A stretch of 64,000 bases of DNA from NCBI GenBank assembly GCA_028876335.1, contig JAGWSG010000134.1, positions 1-64,000 of the forward strand. Reading direction: 5' to 3'. Source of the DNA: Acidobacteriota bacterium. GTDB taxonomy: Bacteria > Acidobacteriota > Terriglobia > Terriglobales > Acidobacteriaceae. Of the stretch, positions 19,912-27,846 are shown one piece after another. Each line of letters opens with the position of its first letter. The stretch's first letter is position 1. The translations under genes were made by a program, and so were the position numbers. The notes under the pieces are model-generated. The model saw nothing but the letters and a program-made list of their open reading frames with translations. It did no database searches and was not told the origin of the DNA.

Positions 19912-20252
19912 CATGCATATGTCTGCGCGTTTCTTATCAGTAGAAGGTGCGTTCTGAAACCTTGGGTCAAACCGAGCTTCGCGGTCGTCGCGATCGGTGA
20001 GAGGCGGGTTTCAGGATCACTTTGTCGAAGAGGAACCTGATGGTTGCTGGGCAGGCGGCGGACAGTCTGCGTGTGTGGAAATGAGCCCTTACACGAGAAT
20101 GCCGAACTTTCCTTCCCTAACCTGAGCCAAGTAGGTGCGTCAGGCCAGGAAATTCCCGGAGACAGACTTCTTTTCAGGCAGCGGCGATTTGGGGCCGAGT
20201 GTGCCTGTGCCCATCGATGCTTTTGTGAGATCGGGGCGAGCAAAGGACGAAC
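19912..20252 (+). other. Structured-looking leader or small RNA region upstream of yajC
   Basis: This 341-base gap carries no convincing gene. It holds a two-tier hairpin. An outer 10-bp stem pairs 19952-19961 with 20007-20016. Inside it ACCGA (19971-19975) pairs with TCGGT (19994-19998) and TCGCG (19979-19983) with CGCGA (19989-19993), with a 3-base bulge. Two weaker hairpins follow, at 20070-20095 and 20121-20144. I could not match it to 6S RNA, SRP RNA, tmRNA, RNase P RNA or a riboswitch class I know. It could be a yajC-secDF leader or a separate small RNA. Confidence 0.35.
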
Positions 20253-20573
20253 GTGGGTACGAGTTTTGCACTATGGGCCGCAGCGCCCGCTCCGGCCGGC
20301 AGTGGCCTGTTCACTCTTCTGCCACTTCTGCTGATTCCGGTGCTCTATCTTGTGATGATCCGGCCGCAGCAAAAGCGGCAAAAACAATGGCAAGAGATGT
20401 TGGCAAGTATCAAGACCGGTGATAGGGTTACAACCGCCGGAGGGATTCGCGGCACAATTCTCTCCATCAAGGATGACTCGATCATCGTTCGGGTTTCTCC
20501 GGATAATTTGAAGATTGAAGTGGCCAAGAGCGCCATCGCATCGGTCACCACACAGGATGGCTCGGACTCCTGA
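20253..20573 (+). CDS. yajC: Preprotein translocase accessory subunit YajC
   Basis: A 106-residue protein with one membrane helix (SGLFTLLPLLLIPVLYLVMI, about residues 17-36) followed by the family hallmark RPQQKRQKQWQEMLASIKTGDRVTTAGG and a small beta domain. YajC binds SecDF and the Sec translocon. The start is GTG 20253, with AAAGGA ending 5 bases before it. It precedes secD by 59 bases, the conserved yajC-secD-secF order. Confidence 0.95.
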   Translation: MGTSFALWAAAPAPAGSGLFTLLPLLLIPVLYLVMIRPQQKRQKQWQEMLASIKTGDRVTTAGGIRGTILSIKDDSIIVRVSPDNLKIEVAKSAIASVTTQDGSDS

Positions 20574-20632
20574 TTTTTAATGGATCGCATGCAAGAATGT
20601 CTCGATTTGCAACTGAAGAAGTGGAATAAAAA

Positions 20633-22252
20633 ATGAAAAAGAATTTCAAAGGCAAAGTCGCGGGAATTATCGCGGTTCTTCTGATTTGCGTTTATGGATT
20701 TTTGGGCATTCCCAAAGGGTTGAGCGGCAAGGCAATCCTTCAGTCCATTTCCAATCGCATTCACCTTGGTCTCGACCTGCAGGGCGGCGCTCACCTGATT
20801 CTTCAGGTTGAGGTAAAAGAAGCTGTTGGTGTGGAAACCGATAGCACGGTCGGCCGCCTCAACCAGGACCTGAAGACGGAAAACATCGGTGTATCGCAGG
20901 TCTACAAGCCGGACCCGCAGAAGCCCGAAGTGATCCGCATAGAGGGCACGACGGCCGAAAAGAACAGCGATGTGCGTTCTCTGCTTGATTCGAAGTATTC
21001 AAGCGAATTCGACGTCACGGGTGGTACGGACAACAACTGGACTTTGACCATGAAGCCTTCGTTCGAGAAGGCCTACGACGAAAAGGTCGTGCAACAGGCA
21101 ATCGAAACGATCCGCGACCGCGTGGATTCACTTGGTGTTGCAGAGCCAGTGATCCAGCAGTACGGACTTGGCGATAATCAGATTCTTGTCGAACTACCAG
21201 GCGTTAGCGACATGAATGAGGTGAAGCGCCTAATTTCTGAGACCGCGCGCTTGTCGATCCACGCAGTCGTCGGCGGCCCGTATCCTGACCAGCAGTCCGC
21301 GCTGGCTTCTGTCGGTGGCACGCTTCCCCCGGATGATGTGATTATGAGCGGCTCGGGCGCCATGGCGGGCGGCTCCGGCTCTGCGGACAGCTTCTACGTG
21401 CTGACGAGAACGCCGATTGTGGGCGGAGTCGACTTCCGTTCAGCTGATCCAGGCAATGACGCCAACACCGGTCAGCGTACGGTGGAGTTCACTCTCACCA
21501 ACGAAGCCGGCGACCGCTTCTACCAGTACACCAGCGCCAACATCAATCACAGTATGGCTGTGGTCCTTGGCGGACGCGTCCGTGAAGTGGCCAACATTGA
21601 AAGCGCCATTCGCGATCGTGGAGAAATTCGCGGCAGCTTCTCCCAGCAAGAGGTGATGGACCTTTCAAAGATGTTGCGCTCAGGTGCTCTGCCAGCCTCT
21701 CTACGTTATCTCGAAGATCGCACAGTAGGCGCGTCGCTTGGTGCTGACTCGGTGCGTGATGGCGTTACAGCCGCAGTGGTCGGCGTGCTAGTGGTCATGG
21801 TCTTCATGCTCATTTATTACAAGGGTGCAGGCATCAATGCTGATCTTGCCCTCTTCCTTAACCTGGTCATCCTGCTCGGTTTCATGGGGTTCAGCGGTTC
21901 GACTCTCACGCTGCCGGGCATAGCCGGAGTCATCCTTACCATCGGTATGGGCGTTGACTCAAATGTTCTGATCTTTGAGCGAATACGAGAAGAAATACGC
22001 GCTGGAAAAGCCGCTTCAGCGGCGGTTGAACAGGGCTTCGGCCACGCTTGGGTCACCATTCTGGATACACACGTTACGACGATTGTGTCCGCGGCAATTC
22101 TGTTCCTGTTCGGCACCGGCCCGGTGAAGGGATTTGCCGTTACCCTGACCTTCGGTTTGGCAGCCAACCTGTTCACGGCCGTATATGTTTCCCGACTCAT
22201 CTTCGACGCGCACCTTGCGAAGCTGAAGCCGGGCGAAATGGTATCGATTTAG
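20633..22252 (+). CDS. secD: Protein translocase subunit SecD
   Basis: SecD with SecF uses the proton-motive force to help pull preproteins through the Sec channel. The 539-residue protein has an N-terminal helix (residues 9-24), the signature LGLDLQGGAHLILQVE near residue 45, a large periplasmic domain (about 60-370) and five C-terminal helices. The helices include the conserved GVDSNVLIFERIREE and a charged helix-capping region. It is followed by secF after 79 bases. Confidence 0.96.
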   Translation: MKKNFKGKVAGIIAVLLICVYGFLGIPKGLSGKAILQSISNRIHLGLDLQGGAHLILQVEVKEAVGVETDSTVGRLNQDLKTENIGVSQVYKPDPQKPEVIRIEGTTAEKNSDVRSLLDSKYSSEFDVTGGTDNNWTLTMKPSFEKAYDEKVVQQAIETIRDRVDSLGVAEPVIQQYGLGDNQILVELPGVSDMNEVKRLISETARLSIHAVVGGPYPDQQSALASVGGTLPPDDVIMSGSGAMAGGSGSADSFYVLTRTPIVGGVDFRSADPGNDANTGQRTVEFTLTNEAGDRFYQYTSANINHSMAVVLGGRVREVANIESAIRDRGEIRGSFSQQEVMDLSKMLRSGALPASLRYLEDRTVGASLGADSVRDGVTAAVVGVLVVMVFMLIYYKGAGINADLALFLNLVILLGFMGFSGSTLTLPGIAGVILTIGMGVDSNVLIFERIREEIRAGKAASAAVEQGFGHAWVTILDTHVTTIVSAAILFLFGTGPVKGFAVTLTFGLAANLFTAVYVSRLIFDAHLAKLKPGEMVSI

Positions 22253-22331
22253 CGCTGCGAACGTTTCGCGGCACAAAGCGCAATCAAGGCAGGCCGAGAT
22301 TCCGACCTGCCCCGAGGAAGGCAGAAAACAA

Positions 22332-23291
22332 GTGGAACTGTTTCACGATGTCAACATTGATTGGTTGGGGAAGAAGTGGTATTTCCTTGGCTTTTCCCTC
22401 ATTTTCAGCATTGCCGGCATTATCTCCATGGGATTGCATTGGCAAAAGATCGGTAGCCCAATTCCCTTGGGTGTCGATTTCAAGGGCGGTACGCAGATCG
22501 AGCTTCAATTCAAGCAGACGCCTGATATTCCCCGCATTCGTACCGCATTGGCACAAGCTGGGGTGAATGATGCCCAGATTGTGCGCTACGACGATCCCAG
22601 CCAAAACGAAGTCCTCATTAGTCTGCCGGAACAGCACAATGAGTCCAACCTGGACACGGGTCGGGACCAGGTCTTTACCGCCCTTCAGCAGCACTATGAG
22701 ACCCCGATCGTTCGCAACGTGCAGGTCGTCGGTCCTACCGTGGGCAAGCAACTCCAGAATAAGGCGATCCAGGCCACGCTCTATTCCATGCTGGGCATGC
22801 TCATTTACCTGTGGTTCCGCTTCCAGCTCATCTATGGCGTGGCCGCGGTCGTAGCCTGCTTCCATGACACTTTGATCACCATCGGAGCATTCGCTCTTAC
22901 AGATCGCGAGATGTCGCTGACGGTAATTGCAGCCATTCTCACTCTCGTGGGCTACTCGATGAACGACACAATCGTCGTATTTGACCGAATTCGAGAAAAT
23001 CTGCGCTTGAGCCGCCGTGAAACGCTGCTTGATGTGGTCAATCGAAGCATCAATCAGACACTTAGCCGAACCGTGCTCACCTCGGGTTTGACGTTCCTGA
23101 CCGTGCTGTCACTTTTCATCTTCGGCGGTAAAGTGTTAAATGATTTCTCATTTGCACTTGTCGTAGGTATCCTGATTGGCACATACTCTTCCATTGCGGT
23201 CGCAGCGCCTATGCTCGTCTCTTGGCAACAGTGGAGAGCCGGGAAGGGGAAGTCCGCAGTTTTACCGCCTGCAAAACGGGCTCGTGCCTGA
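22332..23291 (+). CDS. secF: Protein translocase subunit SecF
   Basis: A 319-residue partner of SecD. It starts at GTG 22332 with GAGGAAGG about ten bases upstream. Family signatures are the early helix (FLGFSLIFSIAGIISMG), GVDFKGGTQIELQF at about residue 46 and GYSMNDTIVVFDRIRENLR in the membrane domain, which carries the conserved Asp and Arg of the proton path. The C-terminus is short and basic. There is no obvious terminator; the next gene has its own promoter. Confidence 0.96.
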   Translation: MELFHDVNIDWLGKKWYFLGFSLIFSIAGIISMGLHWQKIGSPIPLGVDFKGGTQIELQFKQTPDIPRIRTALAQAGVNDAQIVRYDDPSQNEVLISLPEQHNESNLDTGRDQVFTALQQHYETPIVRNVQVVGPTVGKQLQNKAIQATLYSMLGMLIYLWFRFQLIYGVAAVVACFHDTLITIGAFALTDREMSLTVIAAILTLVGYSMNDTIVVFDRIRENLRLSRRETLLDVVNRSINQTLSRTVLTSGLTFLTVLSLFIFGGKVLNDFSFALVVGILIGTYSSIAVAAPMLVSWQQWRAGKGKSAVLPPAKRARA

Positions 23292-23332
23292 GACGCGAAT
23301 CGCTTTCATCTGCACATTTTTTGCAGCACGTT

Positions 23333-23361
23333 TTGCAAGTGTTAAGGAGTTCTGATATAGG
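23333..23361 (+). promoter_or_regulatory. Predicted sigma-70-type promoter for tonB
   Basis: TTGCAA at 23333-23338 and TATAGG at 23356-23361 are separated by exactly 17 bases, about 100 bases before the tonB start. GTAAC and GTTAC, an imperfect inverted pair, follow just downstream near the predicted transcription start. Nothing in the sequence identifies a bound regulator. Confidence 0.5.
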
Positions 23362-23460
23362 TGTAACACGCTTACGCGTTACCACTTGGATGCTCTGGAA
23401 CAATCCCCCTCTCCACGGTGTCTAAATCAAAGGTAACGAACACTCGATTCGAGGCTGGTC

Positions 23461-24183
23461 ATGTTTGAAGATTCCACATTTGAATCAAACGGAAAGATTA
23501 AGAGCAAAAGCAAATATTGGATGATGGTGACCTTCATCATCAATGGCTCCATTTTGCTTGTCCTTGTTCTGATTCCGCTGATCTATCCTGAGGCGCTGCC
23601 AAAGGCTGCCATGCTAACGGTTCTCACGGCTCCTCCGCCTCCGCCGCCTCCACCACCACCACCGCCGCCGCCAGAGGTGCATATTGTTCACGTTCAATCT
23701 GAAATGATGAACAATCAGTTGACTGCGCCCACAAAGATTCCCCACGACATCAAGATGGTGGCCGAGAAAGAAGCTCCGCCTTCCAGCTTTGGTGTGGCCG
23801 GTATGGAAGGTCTCGGGGGAGGCAGCGCAGGCGGTGTAATGGGTAGCGTATTTGGAAGCGGAAACGCCCCACAGGTAAAGGCCGCTCCGCCGAAAAAGAT
23901 AACGATTTCAGGCGGCGTTGCCGTCGGCATGTTGATTCAAAGGACTCAACCGATCTATCCGCCGATTGCCAAGGCTGCTCGCGTGCAGGGCACGGTAGTG
24001 CTGCAGGCAAATATTTCTAAGCAGGGAACCATTGAAAACCTCCGTGTGATCAGCGGCCCCGCAATGCTTCAGCAGGCCGCGCTTGATGCCGTGCGGACAT
24101 GGCGCTACAAGCCATATTTGCTCAACGGTGAACCTGTGGAAGTTGAAACCACGGTGAACGTTATCTTCACCTTGGGTGGATGA
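23461..24183 (+). CDS. TonB-family energy transducer
   Basis: TonB links the ExbBD proton motor to outer-membrane receptors. The 240-residue protein has one membrane helix (residues 21-42), then a run of 14 consecutive prolines at about residues 59-72. A Gly/Ser-rich linker follows, then a C-terminal TonB domain with QPIYPPIAKAARVQGTVVLQ and RTWRYKPYLLNGEPVEVETT. The start at 23461 has no strong ribosome site nearby. It is first in a tonB-exbB-exbD-exbD cluster, but a strong hairpin separates it from exbB, so it may be transcribed partly on its own. Confidence 0.93.
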   Translation: MFEDSTFESNGKIKSKSKYWMMVTFIINGSILLVLVLIPLIYPEALPKAAMLTVLTAPPPPPPPPPPPPPPEVHIVHVQSEMMNNQLTAPTKIPHDIKMVAEKEAPPSSFGVAGMEGLGGGSAGGVMGSVFGSGNAPQVKAAPPKKITISGGVAVGMLIQRTQPIYPPIAKAARVQGTVVLQANISKQGTIENLRVISGPAMLQQAALDAVRTWRYKPYLLNGEPVEVETTVNVIFTLGG

Positions 24184-24188
24184 CCTTC

Positions 24189-24219
24189 GGCCTCTTCCCA
24201 CTTTGCGTGGGAAGAGGCC
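24189..24219 (+). terminator. Rho-independent-type hairpin after tonB
   Basis: A perfect 13-bp stem, GGCCTCTTCCCAC (24189-24201) with GTGGGAAGAGGCC (24207-24219), around a TTTGC loop, followed by ATACTTTTG. It begins 5 bases after the tonB stop. It probably ends or attenuates the tonB transcript ahead of exbB. Confidence 0.75.
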
Positions 24220-24325
24220 ATACTTTTGACCTGAATGCGTATTCCCGTAGAGCCGCATTCCCCAGCAAGCACCCGCCGCCGCGGGTTATGAAGTTTACAA
24301 GAAACTCCTTAGGAGGAACGATTCA

Positions 24326-25066
24326 GTGATTCTCGCTCAGCTCGCACATTTCGCATCTCACACGGTCTCCAGCCTGGCATTTCTTCAGGATGAACAGACA
24401 GTCAGCTTTAGCCCCATGGGCTTGTGGCAACACATGGGATGGCTGGCTAAGGCCGTCGCCATCATCCTGTTCATCGAGTCCATCTGGTCGCTGGCCGTGA
24501 TGATTGACCGTTATCTCTACTTCTCAGCGGCACGTAAGCAGTCGCGTGAGTTCGCCCCCAAAGTTGCTGGCGCTCTGAAGGATTCAAAGCTTGAAGAAGC
24601 CATCAAGATTGCCGATCGCAGCAAGAAGTCGCACCTCGCGGAAGTCGTTACTGCAGGTTTGCAGGAGTTCCGCGCATCCGCCGGCGCAGCGACGGAAAAC
24701 ACCATCGAGAGCTCGCAGCGCGCCCTTGAGCGTGCAGAAGCCATCGTGCATGCAAAGCTCAAGAGAGGCCTTTCAGTTCTCGCTACCATCGGTGCAACGG
24801 CTCCCTTCGTCGGACTTTTCGGAACGGTCGTCGGAATTCTGAACGCCTTCCAGCAGATCGCAACCCAGAAGACCTCTGGTATCGGCGCGGTTGCAGGCGG
24901 TATTTCGGAAGCTCTGGTCACCACGGCTTTCGGACTTCTCGTGGCCATCCCGGCCGTTATGGCCTTTAACTACTTCACCGGGCGCGTCGAAGCATTCGAT
25001 GTCGAGATGGACAACTCCTCGAGCGAGTTGATCGACTACTTCATCAAGCAGAGCGCAAAGCGGTAA
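24326..25066 (+). CDS. exbB: ExbB/TolQ/MotA-family proton channel protein
   Basis: A 246-residue inner-membrane motor component. The start is GTG 24326, placed by a strong AGGAGG at about 24311-24316. It has three hydrophobic helices: near residues 35-55, and the conserved pair SVLATIGATAPFVGLFGTVVGI (about 150-171) and AVAGGISEALVTTAFGLLVAIPA (about 190-212), which line the ion path. The cytoplasmic helical stretch between helices one and two is Ala/Glu/Lys-rich. It pairs with the two ExbD proteins downstream. Confidence 0.94.
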   Translation: MILAQLAHFASHTVSSLAFLQDEQTVSFSPMGLWQHMGWLAKAVAIILFIESIWSLAVMIDRYLYFSAARKQSREFAPKVAGALKDSKLEEAIKIADRSKKSHLAEVVTAGLQEFRASAGAATENTIESSQRALERAEAIVHAKLKRGLSVLATIGATAPFVGLFGTVVGILNAFQQIATQKTSGIGAVAGGISEALVTTAFGLLVAIPAVMAFNYFTGRVEAFDVEMDNSSSELIDYFIKQSAKR

Positions 25067-25221
25067 CAAAGCGTCTGCGGGTCTGAGCGAGACATTGATC
25101 GCGGGCGGGAATCAACTTAGAATCCTGCCCGCACTTTCCTCCCAGCCCCTGCGTTGGTGTTACTTATGCCCATCCGGAAAGCTTTTCCGGGATTAACTTT
25201 GAAAGGCACGGAGCCCAAACC

Positions 25222-25662
25222 ATGGCAATGGCAGTTCGCAACGAAGGCGCCAAGGTCAATTCCAACATCAATGTGACGCCGATGGTGGACGTGATGCTGG
25301 TGCTGCTAATCATCTTTATGGTCATCACGCCCATGCTTCAGAACAAGGTTCAGATTGACATGGCCAAGGTGAACAACCCAGTCGCAATGCCCGACGCCGA
25401 CAAGGAAGACGCGATCGTTGTGGCGGTTACCCGCGATGGCGGAGTGTACCTGGGTCGTGACAAGATCGCAGTTACTGATCTTGGACCCAAGGTGGCTGAC
25501 AGGCTCGCCGACAAACCGAGCAAGATGATCTATGTCCGCGCAGATGCTCGCGCACAGTTTAGAGCCGTCGAAGACGCGATTGACGCTGTTCGTACAGCTG
25601 GCGTCGATGAGGTCGGTCTTTTGACGCAGAAGAAAGAAGGAAATCTCGCGGGCGAAGAGTAA
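25222..25662 (+). CDS. exbD: ExbD/TolR-family biopolymer transport protein (first copy)
   Basis: A 146-residue protein with a short cytoplasmic tail, one transmembrane helix (MLVLLIIFMVITPML, about residues 29-43) preceded by the conserved NVTPMVDV carrying the essential Asp, and a periplasmic domain. It forms the rotor core in the ExbB ring. It lies 155 bases after exbB and 53 bases before a second exbD. The two ExbD copies share only the membrane region closely. Confidence 0.94.
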   Translation: MAMAVRNEGAKVNSNINVTPMVDVMLVLLIIFMVITPMLQNKVQIDMAKVNNPVAMPDADKEDAIVVAVTRDGGVYLGRDKIAVTDLGPKVADRLADKPSKMIYVRADARAQFRAVEDAIDAVRTAGVDEVGLLTQKKEGNLAGEE

Positions 25663-25715
25663 GTCCCGACGATTTCCAACCAGCAATTTTTTGAGTTGAA
25701 GAGGAGTTTCAAGCT

Positions 25716-26153
25716 ATGGCAATGACAAGTGGTGGTGGCGGCGGCGGCGCAATGGGCGAAATCAACGTCACCCCGATGATCGATATTTTGCTTGTGCTGC
25801 TGATTATCTTTATGGTCATCGTCCCTGTCACGCCCAAGGGTCTCGATGCGCTTGTGCCGCAGCCGCCCAAGGAAAAGCAGAAACAGCTAAACAATGACCG
25901 TACGATCGTTGTCCAGATCATGTATCGCCCAGGCGCTTCGCCAGCCTACAAGATCAACGACACGGATGTGTCTTATCAGGAGCTTCTGCCGAAACTGACT
26001 CAGATTTACGCGAATCGCGCAGAGCGTGTCATGTTCGTGAGAGGCGATGACGACATCAACTTCTCTTATGTTGCAGATGTCATTGACATCGCGCACGAAG
26101 CGAACGTAGATCACATTGGTATCATGACACCCAAGATCCAACAGGGTCAGTAA
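25716..26153 (+). CDS. exbD: ExbD/TolR-family biopolymer transport protein (second copy)
   Basis: A 145-residue paralogue of the preceding gene. A glycine-rich start is followed by NVTPMIDI and the helix LLVLLIIFMVIVPV. The periplasmic domain differs markedly from the first copy, with PPKEKQKQLNNDRTIVVQI and ERVMFVRGDDDINFSYVADV. AAGAGGAG lies about 12 bases upstream. Tandem unlike ExbD proteins suggest a hetero-oligomeric motor, which is an inference. Confidence 0.94.
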   Translation: MAMTSGGGGGGAMGEINVTPMIDILLVLLIIFMVIVPVTPKGLDALVPQPPKEKQKQLNNDRTIVVQIMYRPGASPAYKINDTDVSYQELLPKLTQIYANRAERVMFVRGDDDINFSYVADVIDIAHEANVDHIGIMTPKIQQGQ

Positions 26154-26325
26154 CTGAATTCGGGCAGGAGCGGTGAATGATTCTCACAGCTCCTGAGCTT
26201 GAAGAAGCAGCCCACTGAAGACGATGATCCGCTGCGGTATCGGAGCCTCCCTTCCATTGCCGGCAGCAATTTTAGATTCCGGGATTCGCGCCCGCGAGCG
26301 CGTCCTGAAGGAGATGAGGAAGAAA

Positions 26326-27162
26326 ATGAATGGACCCGTACGAATTACGGTTCTCGCGATCGCACTGGGAGGCTTGGTACTCTCCGTCAGTGGGTGCAAC
26401 AAGCTGGCTGCGCGCGACCAGCTGAACAAGGGAGTGGAGTCCTACAAGGCCGCCAAATACGAAGAAGCCATCGGGCACTTCCAGAAGGCAACGGAACTGG
26501 ATCCCACACTCCCCATGGCGAAAACCTACCTCGCCACTGCACTGGCGCAGAACATTGTGCCCGGTCTGGATACCCCGGAGAACCTGAAGAACGCAGATCA
26601 GGCTGTCGAGATTTTCAAGCAGGTTCTGCAGCAGGAACCTAATGACGTCAACAGTCTCAAGCAGATTGCCGGAATTTATTTCAATATCAAGAAATTCCAG
26701 GAAGCCAAGGATTGGCAAAAGAAGGTATTAGCTGTCGATCCCAAGGATCCAGAAGCTGCTTACACCATCGGCGTGATCGATTGGACGCTGGCACATGAAA
26801 ATGTGTTGAAGGCTCTGGCGGCCGTGAATATGAACGATGACGGTGAAGGCAACGTAAAAGCGCCGAAAAAGGTACTTCAGCAGATCAGTGAAGAGAATGC
26901 TCCTCTGGTGGAGGAAGCTCTCCAGTACCTCAATCAGGCAGTTGAAAATCGTGCCAACTACGACGATGCAATGTCCTATCTCAACCTAGTCTATCGCCGG
27001 AAGGCGGATGTGGATTACGCCGATCCCTCCGCAGTGAAGAAGGACGTCGACGCCGCCAAGGACTGGAGCGCGAAGGCAATGGGCGCTCGTAAGGCGAATG
27101 AAGCCAAGAAGAATGCCGGACCTGGTGGAATCACCATGGACTCCAGTGGTCATTTCAAATAG
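26326..27162 (+). CDS. TPR-repeat lipoprotein
   Basis: A 278-residue lipoprotein. The signal peptide ends in the lipobox SVSGC, so the mature protein starts NKLAARDQ after the acylated Cys. ATG 26326 has AGGAAG just upstream; an ATG at 26314 is also possible. At least three tetratricopeptide-like helix pairs are visible: LNKGVESYKAAKYEEAIGHF, then ADQAVEIFKQVLQQEPNDVN and QEAKDWQKKVLAVDPKDPEA. A later helical region follows (EALQYLNQAVENRANYDDAM). It lies downstream of the TonB-ExbBD genes and is probably a periplasmic scaffold. A good terminator follows it. Confidence 0.88.
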   Translation: MNGPVRITVLAIALGGLVLSVSGCNKLAARDQLNKGVESYKAAKYEEAIGHFQKATELDPTLPMAKTYLATALAQNIVPGLDTPENLKNADQAVEIFKQVLQQEPNDVNSLKQIAGIYFNIKKFQEAKDWQKKVLAVDPKDPEAAYTIGVIDWTLAHENVLKALAAVNMNDDGEGNVKAPKKVLQQISEENAPLVEEALQYLNQAVENRANYDDAMSYLNLVYRRKADVDYADPSAVKKDVDAAKDWSAKAMGARKANEAKKNAGPGGITMDSSGHFK

Positions 27163-27188
27163 AACGCGGCTAGATTGCTACTGTTCAC

Positions 27189-27221
27189 AGAGAGCCTCCG
27201 CCTGGCGGAGGCTCTCTTTTC
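27189..27221 (+). terminator. Strong intrinsic terminator after the TPR lipoprotein gene
   Basis: AGAGAGCCTCCGCC (27189-27202) and GGCGGAGGCTCTCT (27204-27217) form a 12- to 14-bp stem, directly followed by a T tract. It begins 26 bases after the stop codon and ends the tonB-exb-TPR region. Confidence 0.88.
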
Positions 27222-27796
27222 TGGGTGGTACCATCCCCCGCGAGCGTCTCTTCCGATGGACCTCTGTGCAATTACCTTAACTGACGGTGAGCGAGAAACA
27301 AGGACTGTCAGACCACTATGCCCACCTGGATTGGCATGACCATGTCCTCGCTCAAACTGCAAAAAAGCGATCAGGTTCGGTGTGAATATCGATAAAATCA
27401 CGCAAAAACTTGCACGTTTCAACGCGATTCTGTGCCCGATCGCTGGAAGCTCCATGTCCGTAAATCTATCCTTAAAGTTCTGTAAGTGATTACTTATCAA
27501 TAAGTTAATCAAATAAGGGCCTCCCTCAATTTCGCCTGGAATATGTACCGACTCAGGGAGGGGGTGGGTAAGGCTCCGTGATTCTCCAACAAGTAAGAAG
27601 GAAGGCCTCCGTAGTGAAGCCTATTGCCGGAGGACTGCGCCCGAGGGACTCCAGAACCATTGTGCGCTAAAGCGAACAATTGATTGGCAAAGGGAAGTGG
27701 CAAATGGGCAAACGAGCGCGGAGATATGGCCCTGAAGTGATGAAGACGGCTCGAAGCTAAGAAACGACCTCCGCCGGCGAATGCGGAACAGCACAG
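27222..27796. other. Long intergenic region with no supported gene
   Basis: About 575 bases lacking a credible coding frame. An AT-rich patch (about 27460-27515) is followed by a G/C-rich patch with two possible stems: CCTCCCT near 27521 with AGGGAGG near 27554, and CCTCCG near 27606 with CGGAGG near 27628. These could be parts of a small RNA on either strand, or decayed sequence. I recognise no RNA family. Confidence 0.3.
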
Positions 27797-27826
27797 ATCC
27801 CAGATGGAAGTTACTCCATCTGGGAT
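27797..27826 (-). terminator. 12-bp perfect hairpin after the SurA-like gene
   Basis: ATCCCAGATGGA (27797-27808) pairs perfectly with TCCATCTGGGAT (27815-27826) around a 6-base loop. It lies 20 bases beyond the stop of the minus-strand peptidyl-prolyl isomerase gene. There is no T tract after it on the minus strand, so it may protect the 3' end or need Rho. Confidence 0.55.
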
Positions 27827-27846
27827 AGATAGTGCCTGTTAAGCGG

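Noticed and set aside
19912-20252. Match to 6S RNA, SRP RNA, tmRNA or a known riboswitch
   Set aside because: I compared the stems and conserved loops from memory and none fitted; it is left as an unassigned structured region.
24226-24253. A possible promoter for exbB (TTGACC and TAGAGC)
   Set aside because: The -10 box is weak and the spacing is 16 bases; not strong enough to list as a feature.
27509-27703. A 64-codon minus-strand frame
   Set aside because: Short, without a ribosome site, in a region with possible RNA stems and no recognisable protein pattern.
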